Assembly: GCA_020847895.1 (NCBI GenBank)
Contig: JADLBG010000097.1
Coordinates: forward strand, 1-40,210
DNA: 40,210 nucleotides
Direction of reading: 5' to 3'
Origin: Bryobacterales bacterium
Lineage (GTDB): Bacteria > Acidobacteriota > Terriglobia > Bryobacterales > Bryobacteraceae
This document shows positions 16,896-25,803 of this stretch, one piece after another. A program made the translations under genes and the position numbers. The notes beneath the pieces are model-generated. The model searched no databases and was not told where the DNA came from. It was given only the letters and a program-made list of their open reading frames with translations. The first letter of the stretch is position 1. Each line of letters starts with the position of its first letter.

Positions 16896-18140
16896 ATGTT
16901 CACATCCTTCTCGACAGCACTTTCCGCGCTCGGAGCACTCTCCACCGCGGTAGACGTGGTAGGAAACAACCTCGCCAACCTCAACACTCCAGGGTTCAAG
17001 ACCAGTGTCGTGTCGTTTCACGACCTGGTAACCCAGTCATTGGGAGCGGGCCTGGGCGAGACACAGGTGGGGTTCGGAGTGGGGCGCCCGGTTACCTTGC
17101 GGCAATTTTCCCAGGGAGCCATCCAAAGCAGTTCCGGTCCGCTCGATGCAGCCATTCAGGGTGATGGCTTCCTGGTTGTGCGCGACAAGGCGGGCGCTCT
17201 GCTATATACAAGAGGCGGCAACCTGCAGGTGGACAAATCGGGAAACCTGCTGACGGCCACGAGCGAGCGTGTGCAGGGTTGGACAAGCATTGGCGGCACC
17301 GTCGATACCAACCGCGCGGTCGGCGATATCGTGATTCCGGTGGGCTCTCTGAAGGCGCCCACGCCATCCACGGAAGTTTCTTTTGATTTGAACCTTAATG
17401 CAGCCGGAACAGCGGGGCCGCCGCCGACGCAGTTCTCCACTTCGATAGAAGTATTCGACTCGCTGGGCACAAGCCACATCATCTCCGTGAATTTCACGAA
17501 GAACGCCACCGCGGGCCAGTGGGACTACGCGATCTCGATTCCGGATTCCGACGTCACGAGCCCCATCACACCGGTTACGGGAACGATCACGTTCGACAGC
17601 AGTGGAAAGCTGGTCGATCCGCCGGCCGCCGGACCCTTTCCGACGATCACCGTAACGGGCTTGACGGACGGAGCGGCGGACATGACTCTGACATGGAACT
17701 TGTTTGACGGGACCACGCCGCGGTTCTCGCAATATGCCCAGCCCTCGGCGGTGTCGGCCAACGCGCAGGATGGATCGCCGGCGGCGCAGTTGATCCGCGT
17801 AGGGCTTGATGACGGAGGGCGCATCCTCGCGCAGTACTCGGATGGACAACAGATCATGGTGGGGCAACTGGCGATGGCCGCCATCCGTAACCCTGAATCG
17901 CTGGTGGCGGTGGGAAACAACAACTATCAACTGAGCGCGAGAACAGCGCTGCCGGCCATCGGCACGGCCGGGACAGGTGGGCGCGGCACCATCCTCGGCG
18001 GGGCCATCGAATCATCCACCGTGGACATTGCCCGCGAGTTCACCAATCTCATCGTACTGCAACGAGGCTACCAGGCCAATGCGAAAGTCGTTACCACTGT
18101 GGATGAATTGAGCCAGGAAACCATCAATCTCAAGAGGTAA
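16896..18140 (+). CDS. flgE: flagellar hook protein FlgE
   Basis: MFTSFSTALSALGALSTAVDVVGNNLANLNTPGFKTSVVSFHDLV ... ILGGAIESSTVDIAREFTNLIVLQRGYQANAKVVTTVDELSQETINLKR. Confidence 0.95.
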   Translation: MFTSFSTALSALGALSTAVDVVGNNLANLNTPGFKTSVVSFHDLVTQSLGAGLGETQVGFGVGRPVTLRQFSQGAIQSSSGPLDAAIQGDGFLVVRDKAGALLYTRGGNLQVDKSGNLLTATSERVQGWTSIGGTVDTNRAVGDIVIPVGSLKAPTPSTEVSFDLNLNAAGTAGPPPTQFSTSIEVFDSLGTSHIISVNFTKNATAGQWDYAISIPDSDVTSPITPVTGTITFDSSGKLVDPPAAGPFPTITVTGLTDGAADMTLTWNLFDGTTPRFSQYAQPSAVSANAQDGSPAAQLIRVGLDDGGRILAQYSDGQQIMVGQLAMAAIRNPESLVAVGNNNYQLSARTALPAIGTAGTGGRGTILGGAIESSTVDIAREFTNLIVLQRGYQANAKVVTTVDELSQETINLKR

Positions 18141-18160
18141 TGAGGAGGCGCGAATAGGCC

Positions 18161-18421
18161 GTGATCCCGCCCCAGAACCCATTGGATGAGTTGCATCACT
18201 TCGCCGATATCACCCTCGATATCGTGGTGGAACTGGACAAGAAGGTGATCGCGATGCGGCAGATACTCGAACTCGAATCGGGCAGTGTGCTCAAACTCAC
18301 GCGGTCCGCGGGGGAGAACATAGACATTCTCGTGGGAGGCGCCCTGGTGGCATTCGGCGAAATTGTAGTCATCGAGGACCAGATGGGCGTGCGAATCACG
18401 GACTTCAACACAGGAGAGTAG
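18161..18421 (+). CDS. fliN: FliN, single-SpoA-domain motor switch protein (GTG start)
   Basis: DITLDIVVELDKKVIAMRQILELESGSVLKLTRSAGENIDILVGGALVAFGEIVVIEDQMGVRITDF, SpoA/FliN fold; AGGAGG at 18143-18148. Confidence 0.9.
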   Translation: MIPPQNPLDELHHFADITLDIVVELDKKVIAMRQILELESGSVLKLTRSAGENIDILVGGALVAFGEIVVIEDQMGVRITDFNTGE

Positions 18422-18422
18422 T

Positions 18423-18731
18423 ATGGGCTGGTTTGCGCAAGCCGGTGCGATTGCACTGGTGATTGCTCTGGCGGCGGGCGCCAGAGCACTGCTCGGCCGA
18501 GCGCGAGGAAACACGTTCCGCCTGATAGGCGGCGACCGTAGAAGAGCGAAGGTGCTCGAAGTAATCGACAGGTTGGCTCTTTCGCCCAGGCATTCGCTCT
18601 ATGCAGTTCGCTTGGCGGATCAAATGCTGGTAGTGGCGGTGCACGGAGACCGGTGTTCTCTGCTCAAGACGATGCGATGGCCGGGCGGCGAAACGAAGGC
18701 AGAGCGCCCCTCCCCGGCTGGTGTGAGGTAG
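18423..18731 (+). CDS. fliO: flagellar biosynthetic protein FliO-like
   Basis: N-terminal TM segment plus VIDRLALSPRHSLYAVRLADQMLVVAVHGDRCSLL (FliO pattern), between fliN and fliP. Confidence 0.82.
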   Translation: MGWFAQAGAIALVIALAAGARALLGRARGNTFRLIGGDRRRAKVLEVIDRLALSPRHSLYAVRLADQMLVVAVHGDRCSLLKTMRWPGGETKAERPSPAGVR

Positions 18732-18733
18732 AT

Positions 18734-19477
18734 ATGGGAGGCGAGAAATTGCTTTGCTTTCTGTTTGCCGGCGGTACGGCGTTAGCTTCGGGCCAGACCG
18801 GCGCTAAGATACCTGGGCTCTTGGAGAAGGGCGGAGTCAATATTCTCGGTGTGCCGATGCAGATCGTAATATTACTCACTCTGCTCACGGTTCTGCCGGC
18901 TGTATTCATGTCGATCACGCCTTTTTTGAGAATCACTGTCGTATTGCATTTTCTAAGGCAGGCGTTGGGCACTCAGTCCACGCCATCAAACCAGGTGCTT
19001 GTCGGGCTGGCTCTCTTCCTGACTCTGCTGATCATGAATCCTGTTTTCAGCGAGGCGTATCACAAAGGATGGGAGCCGCTTGAGAAAGGGGAGATCTCGG
19101 CGGCACAGGCCTGGGAAGAGGGGACACGGCCAATTCAGATGTTTCTTCTGCGATATTGCAGGGAGAAAGATATCCGTCTTTTTCTCGAGATCACCCATTC
19201 GCCCATGCCGGCGCGGCCGGCCGATGTCGAGTTGAAGATTCTGGTTCCCGCCTATATTCTCAGCGAGCTGCGAACCGGCTTTCAGATCGGCGCGGTGCTT
19301 TTTCTGCCGTTTCTGGTGATCGACATGGTGGTGGCGAGCGTGACACTCTCCATCGGCATGGTGCAACTTCCCCCGGTCATGTTGTCGGCTCCGTTTAAGA
19401 TCATGCTGTTCGTTCTTGTAGATGGGTGGAACCTGGTGATCGGCTCGCTGGTGAAGAGTTTCTACGCAGGTGTATGA
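18734..19477 (+). CDS. fliP: flagellar type III secretion system pore protein FliP
   Basis: VILLTLLTVLPAVFMSITPFLRITVVLHFLRQALGTQSTPSNQVLVGLALFLTLLIMNPVF ... LVPAYILSELRTGFQIGAVLFLPFLVIDMVVASVTLSIGMVQLPPVMLSAPFKIMLFVLVDGWNLVIGSLVKSF. Confidence 0.97.
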   Translation: MGGEKLLCFLFAGGTALASGQTGAKIPGLLEKGGVNILGVPMQIVILLTLLTVLPAVFMSITPFLRITVVLHFLRQALGTQSTPSNQVLVGLALFLTLLIMNPVFSEAYHKGWEPLEKGEISAAQAWEEGTRPIQMFLLRYCREKDIRLFLEITHSPMPARPADVELKILVPAYILSELRTGFQIGAVLFLPFLVIDMVVASVTLSIGMVQLPPVMLSAPFKIMLFVLVDGWNLVIGSLVKSFYAGV

Positions 19478-19486
19478 GGTGATGGC

Positions 19487-19756
19487 ATGAATGCGGAACA
19501 GATTGCCGATCTGATACGGCAGACCTTCTGGACTACCTTCTGGCTGGGGCTCCCATTACTCGCCTTGGGCTTCGTGACGGGCATTCTCGTGAGCCTGATA
19601 CAGATTGTCACATCGATTCAGGACTCGAGCTTTGGCGCGGTGCCGCGTCTGCTGGCGTTCCTCGCCGCGCTCGTCATCTTCCTGCCATGGATGCTGGCAC
19701 GGCTGGTGGGGTATACCACGGCGCTGTTTGGAGATTTCAGCCGCTATGCCCGGTGA
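19487..19756 (+). CDS. fliQ: flagellar biosynthesis protein FliQ
   Basis: FWLGLPLLALGFVTGILVSLIQIVTSIQDSSFGAVPRLLAFLAALVIFLPWMLARLVGYTTALFG; 89 aa, two TM helices, after fliP. Confidence 0.94.
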   Translation: MNAEQIADLIRQTFWTTFWLGLPLLALGFVTGILVSLIQIVTSIQDSSFGAVPRLLAFLAALVIFLPWMLARLVGYTTALFGDFSRYAR

Positions 19757-20504
19757 CGCCGCGCTGACGAGTCTGTTGTGGAGCTTCGTCCTGGTATTGG
19801 CGAGAGTATCCGGAGTGGTGGCCCTGGTTCCCGTACCGGGATGGCGCAAGGGGCCGGATGTAGCGCGGATTGTATTTTCTTTGGCGCTAACGGCGGCGCT
19901 GTTCCCTGTCTGGCCCGCACCGCCCAAAGTGAGTCCTGGTATCGGCGAACTCGCCGGATGGATCCTCGCGGAATGCTTCTTCGGATTGCTGCTGGGAATT
20001 GGGGTGGGCTTCGTGATGGAAGGGTTTACGCTCGCCATGCAAATCCTTGGGCTGCAGGCCGGGTACGCCTATGCTTCGACGATCGACCCGTCGAGCGACG
20101 CCGACTCGAGCGTCCTACAGGTGATTGCGCAACTGGGGACAAGCCTGTTGTTCTTCAGCTTTCGACTGGACGCGGAACTGTTGCGCTCCCTTGCCGCCAG
20201 CTTTGAAAAGCATCCGGCCGGTGTGTGGATGGGAGGTTGGGACCAGGCAGGGTCCCTGCTCGCCCTGGGAGCGGATATGTGGAAGACGGCGTTCCGGTTG
20301 GCGTTGCCGGTCCTGGCGCTACTGGTGATGCTCGATGTCTGCCTGGCCTTGCTCGGGCGGGTGCAGGCCCAGTTGCAGCTACTCACCCTGGCCTTTCCGG
20401 CAAAGATGCTGGTGACGCTGGTCACGCTGGCCGCGCTCGCCGGGGTTCTTCCCGCGGTGTTCCGCCAACAAGCGGAAGGAGTGGTTTTCCTTTGGGCGAA
20501 GTAA
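19746..20504 (+). CDS. fliR: flagellar biosynthetic protein FliR
   Basis: MPGDAALTSLLWSFVLVLARVSGVVALVPVPGWRKGPDVARIVFSLALTAALFPVWP ... FTLAMQILGLQAGYAYASTIDPSSDADSSVLQVIAQL; overlaps fliQ by 11 bp. Confidence 0.93.
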   Translation: MPGDAALTSLLWSFVLVLARVSGVVALVPVPGWRKGPDVARIVFSLALTAALFPVWPAPPKVSPGIGELAGWILAECFFGLLLGIGVGFVMEGFTLAMQILGLQAGYAYASTIDPSSDADSSVLQVIAQLGTSLLFFSFRLDAELLRSLAASFEKHPAGVWMGGWDQAGSLLALGADMWKTAFRLALPVLALLVMLDVCLALLGRVQAQLQLLTLAFPAKMLVTLVTLAALAGVLPAVFRQQAEGVVFLWAK

Positions 20505-20522
20505 GGTTTACGGAGGCAGGAA

Positions 20523-21590
20523 TTGGCCGACTCATCCCAGCGGACAGAGCAACCGACTCCACGAAGGCTCGAGAAGGCGCGGAAGGAGGGACAGTTTCCG
20601 GCAAGCCGCGAGTTTGTCGGCAGCGTTACGTTTCTGACGTTTGTTTGGCTGGCGAACTCGCAGGCCACAAATGTACTCACCGCCTCGCGGAGGCTGATGA
20701 AGGAACTTCTGGAACTGGCGTTTGTGACCGAATTGACGCCCTTGACGGTTGTGCGCTGGCTGGGCCGGATCGGCTGGGGATACCTGGCAATGCTCTGCGC
20801 GGTTGGACTCGGGCTTTCCACGCTGTTCGCCGGTGTTCACTTGCTCACCACCGGGTTCGGGTTTTCGGGGAAGAAGCTGGCGCCGGACTTCAGCCGGCTC
20901 AATCCGATGCCGAGGCTCGGGCAGATGCTTTCGCAAAACCTCTCCGCCTGCGCGCAATCGCTGGTTCTGCTGCCGGTATTCGGATGGATAGTCTGGCGGC
21001 TGGCAAGGGCGAACTGGGCGGTCTATCTCCAACTGCCGCGCATGTCCGTGGAACAGGGGTTGGGAAGAGTGGGAGAGTCGCTGGGGGATCTGCTGTGGAA
21101 GGCCTCGATGCTCTTTCTTGTATTCGGGGCGGTGGATTTATTCCGGCAGAAGCGCCGGTGGATGGGGCAGTTGCGGATGTCGAAGCAGGAGATACGCGAG
21201 GAGCAGAAAGAGGTGGAGGGAAATCCCCTGATCCGCATGCGCATCCGGCGATTGCAACGGGAGGCGTTGCGGCGGCGGATGATGCAGCAGGTGCCCAAGG
21301 CAACGGCGGTAATCGTCAATCCGACTCACTACGCGGTGGCTATCCGGTATCAGATGAATGCATCGGGCGCTCCGAAAGTGGTGGCGAAAGGAAAGAACTG
21401 GCTTGCCCTGCGAATCAGGGAAGTGGCTGTCCGAAACCAGGTGCCGGTAGTGGAGAATGCGCCGTTGGCGCGGTCACTTTATGGCTCAGTGGAGGTGGGA
21501 CAGGAGATCCCCGCCCATCTCTATCAAGCGGTGGCGGAAGTGCTCGCTTACATCTACCGCCTGATGCGCGGCAATCTGCCCGGCCAATAG
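20523..21590 (+). CDS. flhB: flagellar biosynthesis protein FlhB (TTG start)
   Basis: ADSSQRTEQPTPRRLEKARKEGQFPASREF ... MSKQEIREEQKEVEGNPLIRMRIRRLQREALRRRMMQQVPKATAVIVNPTHYAVAIRYQ; autocleavage NPTH present. Confidence 0.96.
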   Translation: MADSSQRTEQPTPRRLEKARKEGQFPASREFVGSVTFLTFVWLANSQATNVLTASRRLMKELLELAFVTELTPLTVVRWLGRIGWGYLAMLCAVGLGLSTLFAGVHLLTTGFGFSGKKLAPDFSRLNPMPRLGQMLSQNLSACAQSLVLLPVFGWIVWRLARANWAVYLQLPRMSVEQGLGRVGESLGDLLWKASMLFLVFGAVDLFRQKRRWMGQLRMSKQEIREEQKEVEGNPLIRMRIRRLQREALRRRMMQQVPKATAVIVNPTHYAVAIRYQMNASGAPKVVAKGKNWLALRIREVAVRNQVPVVENAPLARSLYGSVEVGQEIPAHLYQAVAEVLAYIYRLMRGNLPGQ

Positions 21591-21596
21591 CCGGGC
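21578..21596 (+). repeat. GC-rich hairpin straddling the flhB stop codon
   Basis: GCCCGGC (21578-21584) - CAATA - GCCGGGC (21590-21596), perfect 7-bp stem; flhB TAG is 21588-21590. Confidence 0.6.
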
Positions 21597-21629
21597 CGCG
21601 CGCAAGGGCGACTTTCGGGAGGATCATGA

Positions 21630-23792
21630 ATGGCTGTTAGCGCACCTATCCCATCCATCTCCGCGACCCGGATTCCGGCCGAACGGTTACATGCGGCGGG
21701 AGGAAAGGACGCACCGCGGCCCAAGGCCGGAAGCTTTGTGAGCGCCTTCGGCACGAGCTTGCGCTCAGCGCCATGGAAGGAGATGAGCGTTCCGCTGGCC
21801 GTGTTGGGAATCCTGCTGGCGATGGTCACGCCGATGCCGTCGCTGCTGCTGGACTTTCTCATCAGCGCGAACATCACGATGTCGGTGATCATCCTGCTGG
21901 TGGCAATGCACATTCTCCGACCGGTGGAGTTCAGCATTTTCCCCACGACGCTGCTGCTAATGACACTGTTTCGCCTGGCGTTGAACGTATCGAGCGCGAG
22001 GCTGATCCTACTCAACGGAAACACCGGAACTTCGGCGGCCGGGGAGGTGATTGAGGCCTTCGGCCAGTTCGTGGTGGGCGGCAATTACATCATCGGCGCC
22101 GTGATTTTTCTCGTATTGATCGCCATTCAATACGTGGTGATCAACCACGGCGCGGTGCGCATTTCGGAGGTGACGGCGCGATTCACTTTGGATGCGCTTC
22201 CAGGCAAGCAGATGTCCATCGATTCGGATCTCAACGCGGGGTTGATTGACGAGGCGGAGGCGCGTGTTCGCCGGAAGCAGCTTGCGGCGGAGGCGGAGTT
22301 CTATGGGGCCATGGACGGCGCATCGCGGTTTACCCAAAGGGATGCGGTGGCAAGTATTCTGATCACGGCCATCAATATCATTGCCGGGATTCTGATTGGA
22401 ATCCTACAGCATGGGATGGATATCACGCGCGCGCTCGAAACTTACACGGTACTTACAATCGGGGATGGTCTAGTGACAGTAATTCCCGCCTTGATGATTT
22501 CCATTTCCGGAGGATTGATTGTAACTCGGGCGAGTTCGGAGAAAGGCCTGGAAGCCGACGTACGGCAACAGTTATTCAGCCACTCCCAGCCCCTGCTGCT
22601 CGCCTCGGGGGTGCTTCTGGCGATGGCTATGTTTCCCGGGCTGCCCAAGATTCCATTTCTGGCGATTGGGGGAGGTTTGGGATACGCGGCAATACGGATG
22701 CGGGGAGAAGAAGCCGCCTCGAGAGCGGAAACGGCGTCGCCGACGGCAGCGCCTCAACCCAAAGAGAATATTGAATCCCTGCTGCGAGTGGACCTGCTGG
22801 CGGTGGAAGTGGGCTTGGGGCTGGTGAGGCTTGTGGAAGGGGGGCAGAACTCGCCGCTTCTGCGGAGGATTGGGGCGATCCGGCGCCAGATGGCGAGCGA
22901 GATGGGCTACGTGTTGCCCGCCGTCCGGGTGACGGACAATCTTTCGCTGCGGGCTTCGGAATACCTGATTCTACTGAAGGGCGTGGAGATCGCCCGTTTC
23001 GATCTGCCCGCGGGACATGAACTGGCGATTGCCGGATCGCGGGTTACAACAAAGATGAACGGGATACCGGCCAGGGAGCCGGCTTTCGGCATGGCCGCCA
23101 TCTGGATTCCTTCGGCCAAGGCTGAGGAAGCGAGGCATGCGGGATACACGGTTGTGGATGCCGTTAGCGTGTTGGGGACCCACCTGGCGGAGATGGTACG
23201 GCGCCACGCGCACGAACTGTTCTCGCGGCAGGACGCCAAGAAGGTGCTGGACCGGGTAGTGGAAGAGAATCCGAAGGTGGTGGAGGATCTTGTTCCGAAA
23301 CTGCTGCCGCTCGCAACTGTGCAGAAGGTGCTGCAGAACCTGCTGCGGGAGCGGGTTTCGATTCGGGACGCCGGTTCCATTTTGGAAGCGCTCGGCGAAT
23401 CGGCGAGTATCACAAAGAATCCGATTGTGTTGACGGAATTCGTGCGGCAGGCGATCCGGCGGGTAGTGACGAAACCGTATCTCAACCCGGCGGGCGACTT
23501 ACCGGCGTATTTTCTTGATCCTGCGGCGGAGCGGAATCTGGAGAGCGCGGTTGAGCACGGGGAGAACACGTCGCACCTGAACCTGCCTCCGCAAAGGGTA
23601 CGGGAATTGCTGGAACGGTTCAGCAGGAGTTTGGGCGCCATGGATACGCCAACGGTGCTGCTTACAGGTTCGGGTTGCCGCTATTTCCTGCGGCAGATTG
23701 TGGAAAGCGCGCAGCCGAACCTGGTGGTGCTGGCGCACAACGAGATTCCGACGGGGGTGCGAGTCATTTCCCTGGGTTCGATCGGCGGGTAA
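21630..23792 (+). CDS. flhA: flagellar biosynthesis protein FlhA
   Basis: Multi-TM N-terminus with FSIFPTTLLLMTLFRLALNVSSARLILL, QMSIDSDLNAGLIDEAEARVRRKQLAAEAEFYGAMDGASRFTQRDAVASILIT; C-terminal cytosolic domain present. Confidence 0.97.
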   Translation: MAVSAPIPSISATRIPAERLHAAGGKDAPRPKAGSFVSAFGTSLRSAPWKEMSVPLAVLGILLAMVTPMPSLLLDFLISANITMSVIILLVAMHILRPVEFSIFPTTLLLMTLFRLALNVSSARLILLNGNTGTSAAGEVIEAFGQFVVGGNYIIGAVIFLVLIAIQYVVINHGAVRISEVTARFTLDALPGKQMSIDSDLNAGLIDEAEARVRRKQLAAEAEFYGAMDGASRFTQRDAVASILITAINIIAGILIGILQHGMDITRALETYTVLTIGDGLVTVIPALMISISGGLIVTRASSEKGLEADVRQQLFSHSQPLLLASGVLLAMAMFPGLPKIPFLAIGGGLGYAAIRMRGEEAASRAETASPTAAPQPKENIESLLRVDLLAVEVGLGLVRLVEGGQNSPLLRRIGAIRRQMASEMGYVLPAVRVTDNLSLRASEYLILLKGVEIARFDLPAGHELAIAGSRVTTKMNGIPAREPAFGMAAIWIPSAKAEEARHAGYTVVDAVSVLGTHLAEMVRRHAHELFSRQDAKKVLDRVVEENPKVVEDLVPKLLPLATVQKVLQNLLRERVSIRDAGSILEALGESASITKNPIVLTEFVRQAIRRVVTKPYLNPAGDLPAYFLDPAAERNLESAVEHGENTSHLNLPPQRVRELLERFSRSLGAMDTPTVLLTGSGCRYFLRQIVESAQPNLVVLAHNEIPTGVRVISLGSIGG

Positions 23793-23804
23793 CAGGAGGA
23801 AGGA

Positions 23805-25013
23805 ATGCGGCTCAAATCGTATTTCGCGGCCAGTGTGGAAGCAGCTATCCAGCAGGCGAGACAGGAACTCGGAGACGAGGCAATGCTGGTTGACTCCAGG
23901 GCAACGTCTCGTGGGACAAAGCATCTGGGGGCGTACGAGGTGGTATTCGCGCTCGAAGAACCGGAGGCGAGCACAGAGGCTCAGAGCAAGAGTAGAAAGG
24001 CTGCTGACCCGCCGGGACCGAAGCCGCCCGAAGCGAGCAGGCTGCTCGGAGACCTGAGTGAGCTTCGCCGGGAAATGGAGCGCATGAGCGAGGCCGTGGC
24101 GCGATCGGGGACGCTCTCGGTAGCGGCCAGCGGGCTGCTGGCCGATGCGGAGCTAGCGCGCATGTACACATCGCTGCTTGCCGAGGATGTGGCCCCGGAA
24201 GTGGCGCAGGAGTTGCTGGCAGGCTGCGCCAAGAAGCCGATTCGAGACGATGCAGGGCGTACTGTAGCCGCGCGCCTGATGAGTTCGCTGCGGGAGCAGA
24301 TGGAGAAGCGGGTGTCAGTTCATCCGGAACTGGGGAAAGCAGGGCGGACATTGCGAAGCCCCGCTGGGAAGGTGGTTGCGCTGGTTGGTCCGCCTGGAGG
24401 GGGAAAGACAACGGCGCTGGTGAAACTCGCGGTGCAATATGGAATACGCAGCAGAAAGCCGATGCAGATACTTTCGCTCGACAGCTACCGGATAGCGGCA
24501 GCCGAGCAGCTACGGCACTATGCGGGGATCCTGGGAGTCGGGTTTCAGGCAGTAGAGTCGCCGGGTATGTTACCGCAGCACTTATCGGAGCACCGGCACA
24601 AGGAGTGGATTTTTATAGACACACCGGGGTTAAGTCAAGGTGATACGGATGTAATACAAGAACTAGCAATTGTGTTTGAAAAGCACGGAGAAATAGACGT
24701 CCACTTAGTCCTATCGGCAGCGGTAAAATCATCCGATCTTAGAGCAGTCGCGGAGCGATTCCAGGCTTTGGCGCCGGACAAACTCCTCTTTGCTCACATG
24801 GACGAGACGGACACCTTCGGAAGCCTGTTCAGCATTGCTGCGCAGAGGAAGAAGCCTGTGTCGTTCCTTTGCGGAGGACAGAAGATTCCGGAGGATCTGG
24901 AGCCAGCGAGCGTGGAAGGAATCCTGTCACGGATTGTCGCGGGCGCGGGGAGACGCGAGCTGCGGAAGTCGAATCTGTTTGCGCGGGCCGGGAGCGCAGT
25001 CGCCGGTCTGTGA
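23805..25013 (+). CDS. flhF: flagellar SRP-like GTPase FlhF
   Basis: MRLKSYFAASVEAAIQQARQELGDEAMLVDSR N-terminus; VVALVGPPGGGKTTALVKLAVQYG P-loop; LSLDSYRIAAAEQLRHYAGILG; IFIDTPGLSQGD. Confidence 0.95.
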   Translation: MRLKSYFAASVEAAIQQARQELGDEAMLVDSRATSRGTKHLGAYEVVFALEEPEASTEAQSKSRKAADPPGPKPPEASRLLGDLSELRREMERMSEAVARSGTLSVAASGLLADAELARMYTSLLAEDVAPEVAQELLAGCAKKPIRDDAGRTVAARLMSSLREQMEKRVSVHPELGKAGRTLRSPAGKVVALVGPPGGGKTTALVKLAVQYGIRSRKPMQILSLDSYRIAAAEQLRHYAGILGVGFQAVESPGMLPQHLSEHRHKEWIFIDTPGLSQGDTDVIQELAIVFEKHGEIDVHLVLSAAVKSSDLRAVAERFQALAPDKLLFAHMDETDTFGSLFSIAAQRKKPVSFLCGGQKIPEDLEPASVEGILSRIVAGAGRRELRKSNLFARAGSAVAGL

Positions 25014-25050
25014 TACCGGAAGTTGAACGGCAAGGAGAAGTCACGGGTCC

Positions 25051-25800
25051 ATGCATCCATACCGAGCAGGTCCGAAACTAGCGGGCGAAGAGCGGGAGCA
25101 GCTCATCATGGAGCACTTGCCGCAAGTCCGGTTGATCGCTCGCCGAATCCATGAGCGGCTGCCGGAGAGCGTCAGTCTGGAAGATCTGGTTTCGACGGGC
25201 ATCGTCGGCCTGATTTCCGCGATCGACCACTTCGACCCGAGCCACAACGTGAAGCTGAAGACGTACGCGGAGTACAAGATCCGCGGGGCAATTCTGGACA
25301 GTTTACGCGGCCTCGATTGGGCGCCGCGCCAGCAGCGAAAAAGGACGAAGCAGATTGAGGCGGCAATCGCGTCGTTGGAACAGCGTTTGCACGGAGCGCC
25401 GACGGAGGAGCAGATTGCGGCGGAGTTGCGGCTGACCATCGACGAGTATCATGAGTGGCTGGTCGACATCCGCGGCGTGAATCTCGGAAGTCTGGAATCC
25501 ACCTCGAATGATGAAAACGGGCGCGACTTGCTGAAGTACATATCGGACGATGAAGAGCAATGGCCCTCGAGGCTGTTGGAGCGCTCCGAGCTCGAGAAAC
25601 TGCTCAAGGAAGCGATTGAGCGGATGCCGCCCATCGAGAGGACGGTTCTGAGCCTGTACTACCACGAGGAGATGACGTTGCGGGAGATCGCCAAGATCGT
25701 GGAGCTGCATGAATCTCGCGTCTCGCAGCTCAAGTCGCAGGCAATTCTGAGGCTGCGTGCATTCATCGAGAAGCGGTGGCCGACGACTCGAGGGGTATAG
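25051..25800 (+). CDS. fliA: RNA polymerase sigma factor FliA/WhiG family (sigma-28)
   Basis: PQVRLIARRIHERLPESVSLEDLVSTGIVGLISAIDHFDPSHNVKLKTYAEYKIRGAILDSLRGLDWAPR ... LLKEAIERMPPIERTVLSLYYHEEMTLREIAKIVELHESRVSQLKSQAILRLR. Confidence 0.94.
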   Translation: MHPYRAGPKLAGEEREQLIMEHLPQVRLIARRIHERLPESVSLEDLVSTGIVGLISAIDHFDPSHNVKLKTYAEYKIRGAILDSLRGLDWAPRQQRKRTKQIEAAIASLEQRLHGAPTEEQIAAELRLTIDEYHEWLVDIRGVNLGSLESTSNDENGRDLLKYISDDEEQWPSRLLERSELEKLLKEAIERMPPIERTVLSLYYHEEMTLREIAKIVELHESRVSQLKSQAILRLRAFIEKRWPTTRGV

Positions 25801-25803
25801 ATC

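Noticed and set aside
20225-21640. 471-aa plus-strand ORF spanning fliR and flhB
   Set aside because: Gly/Ala-rich alternate frame over two well-supported genes; no protein family signal.
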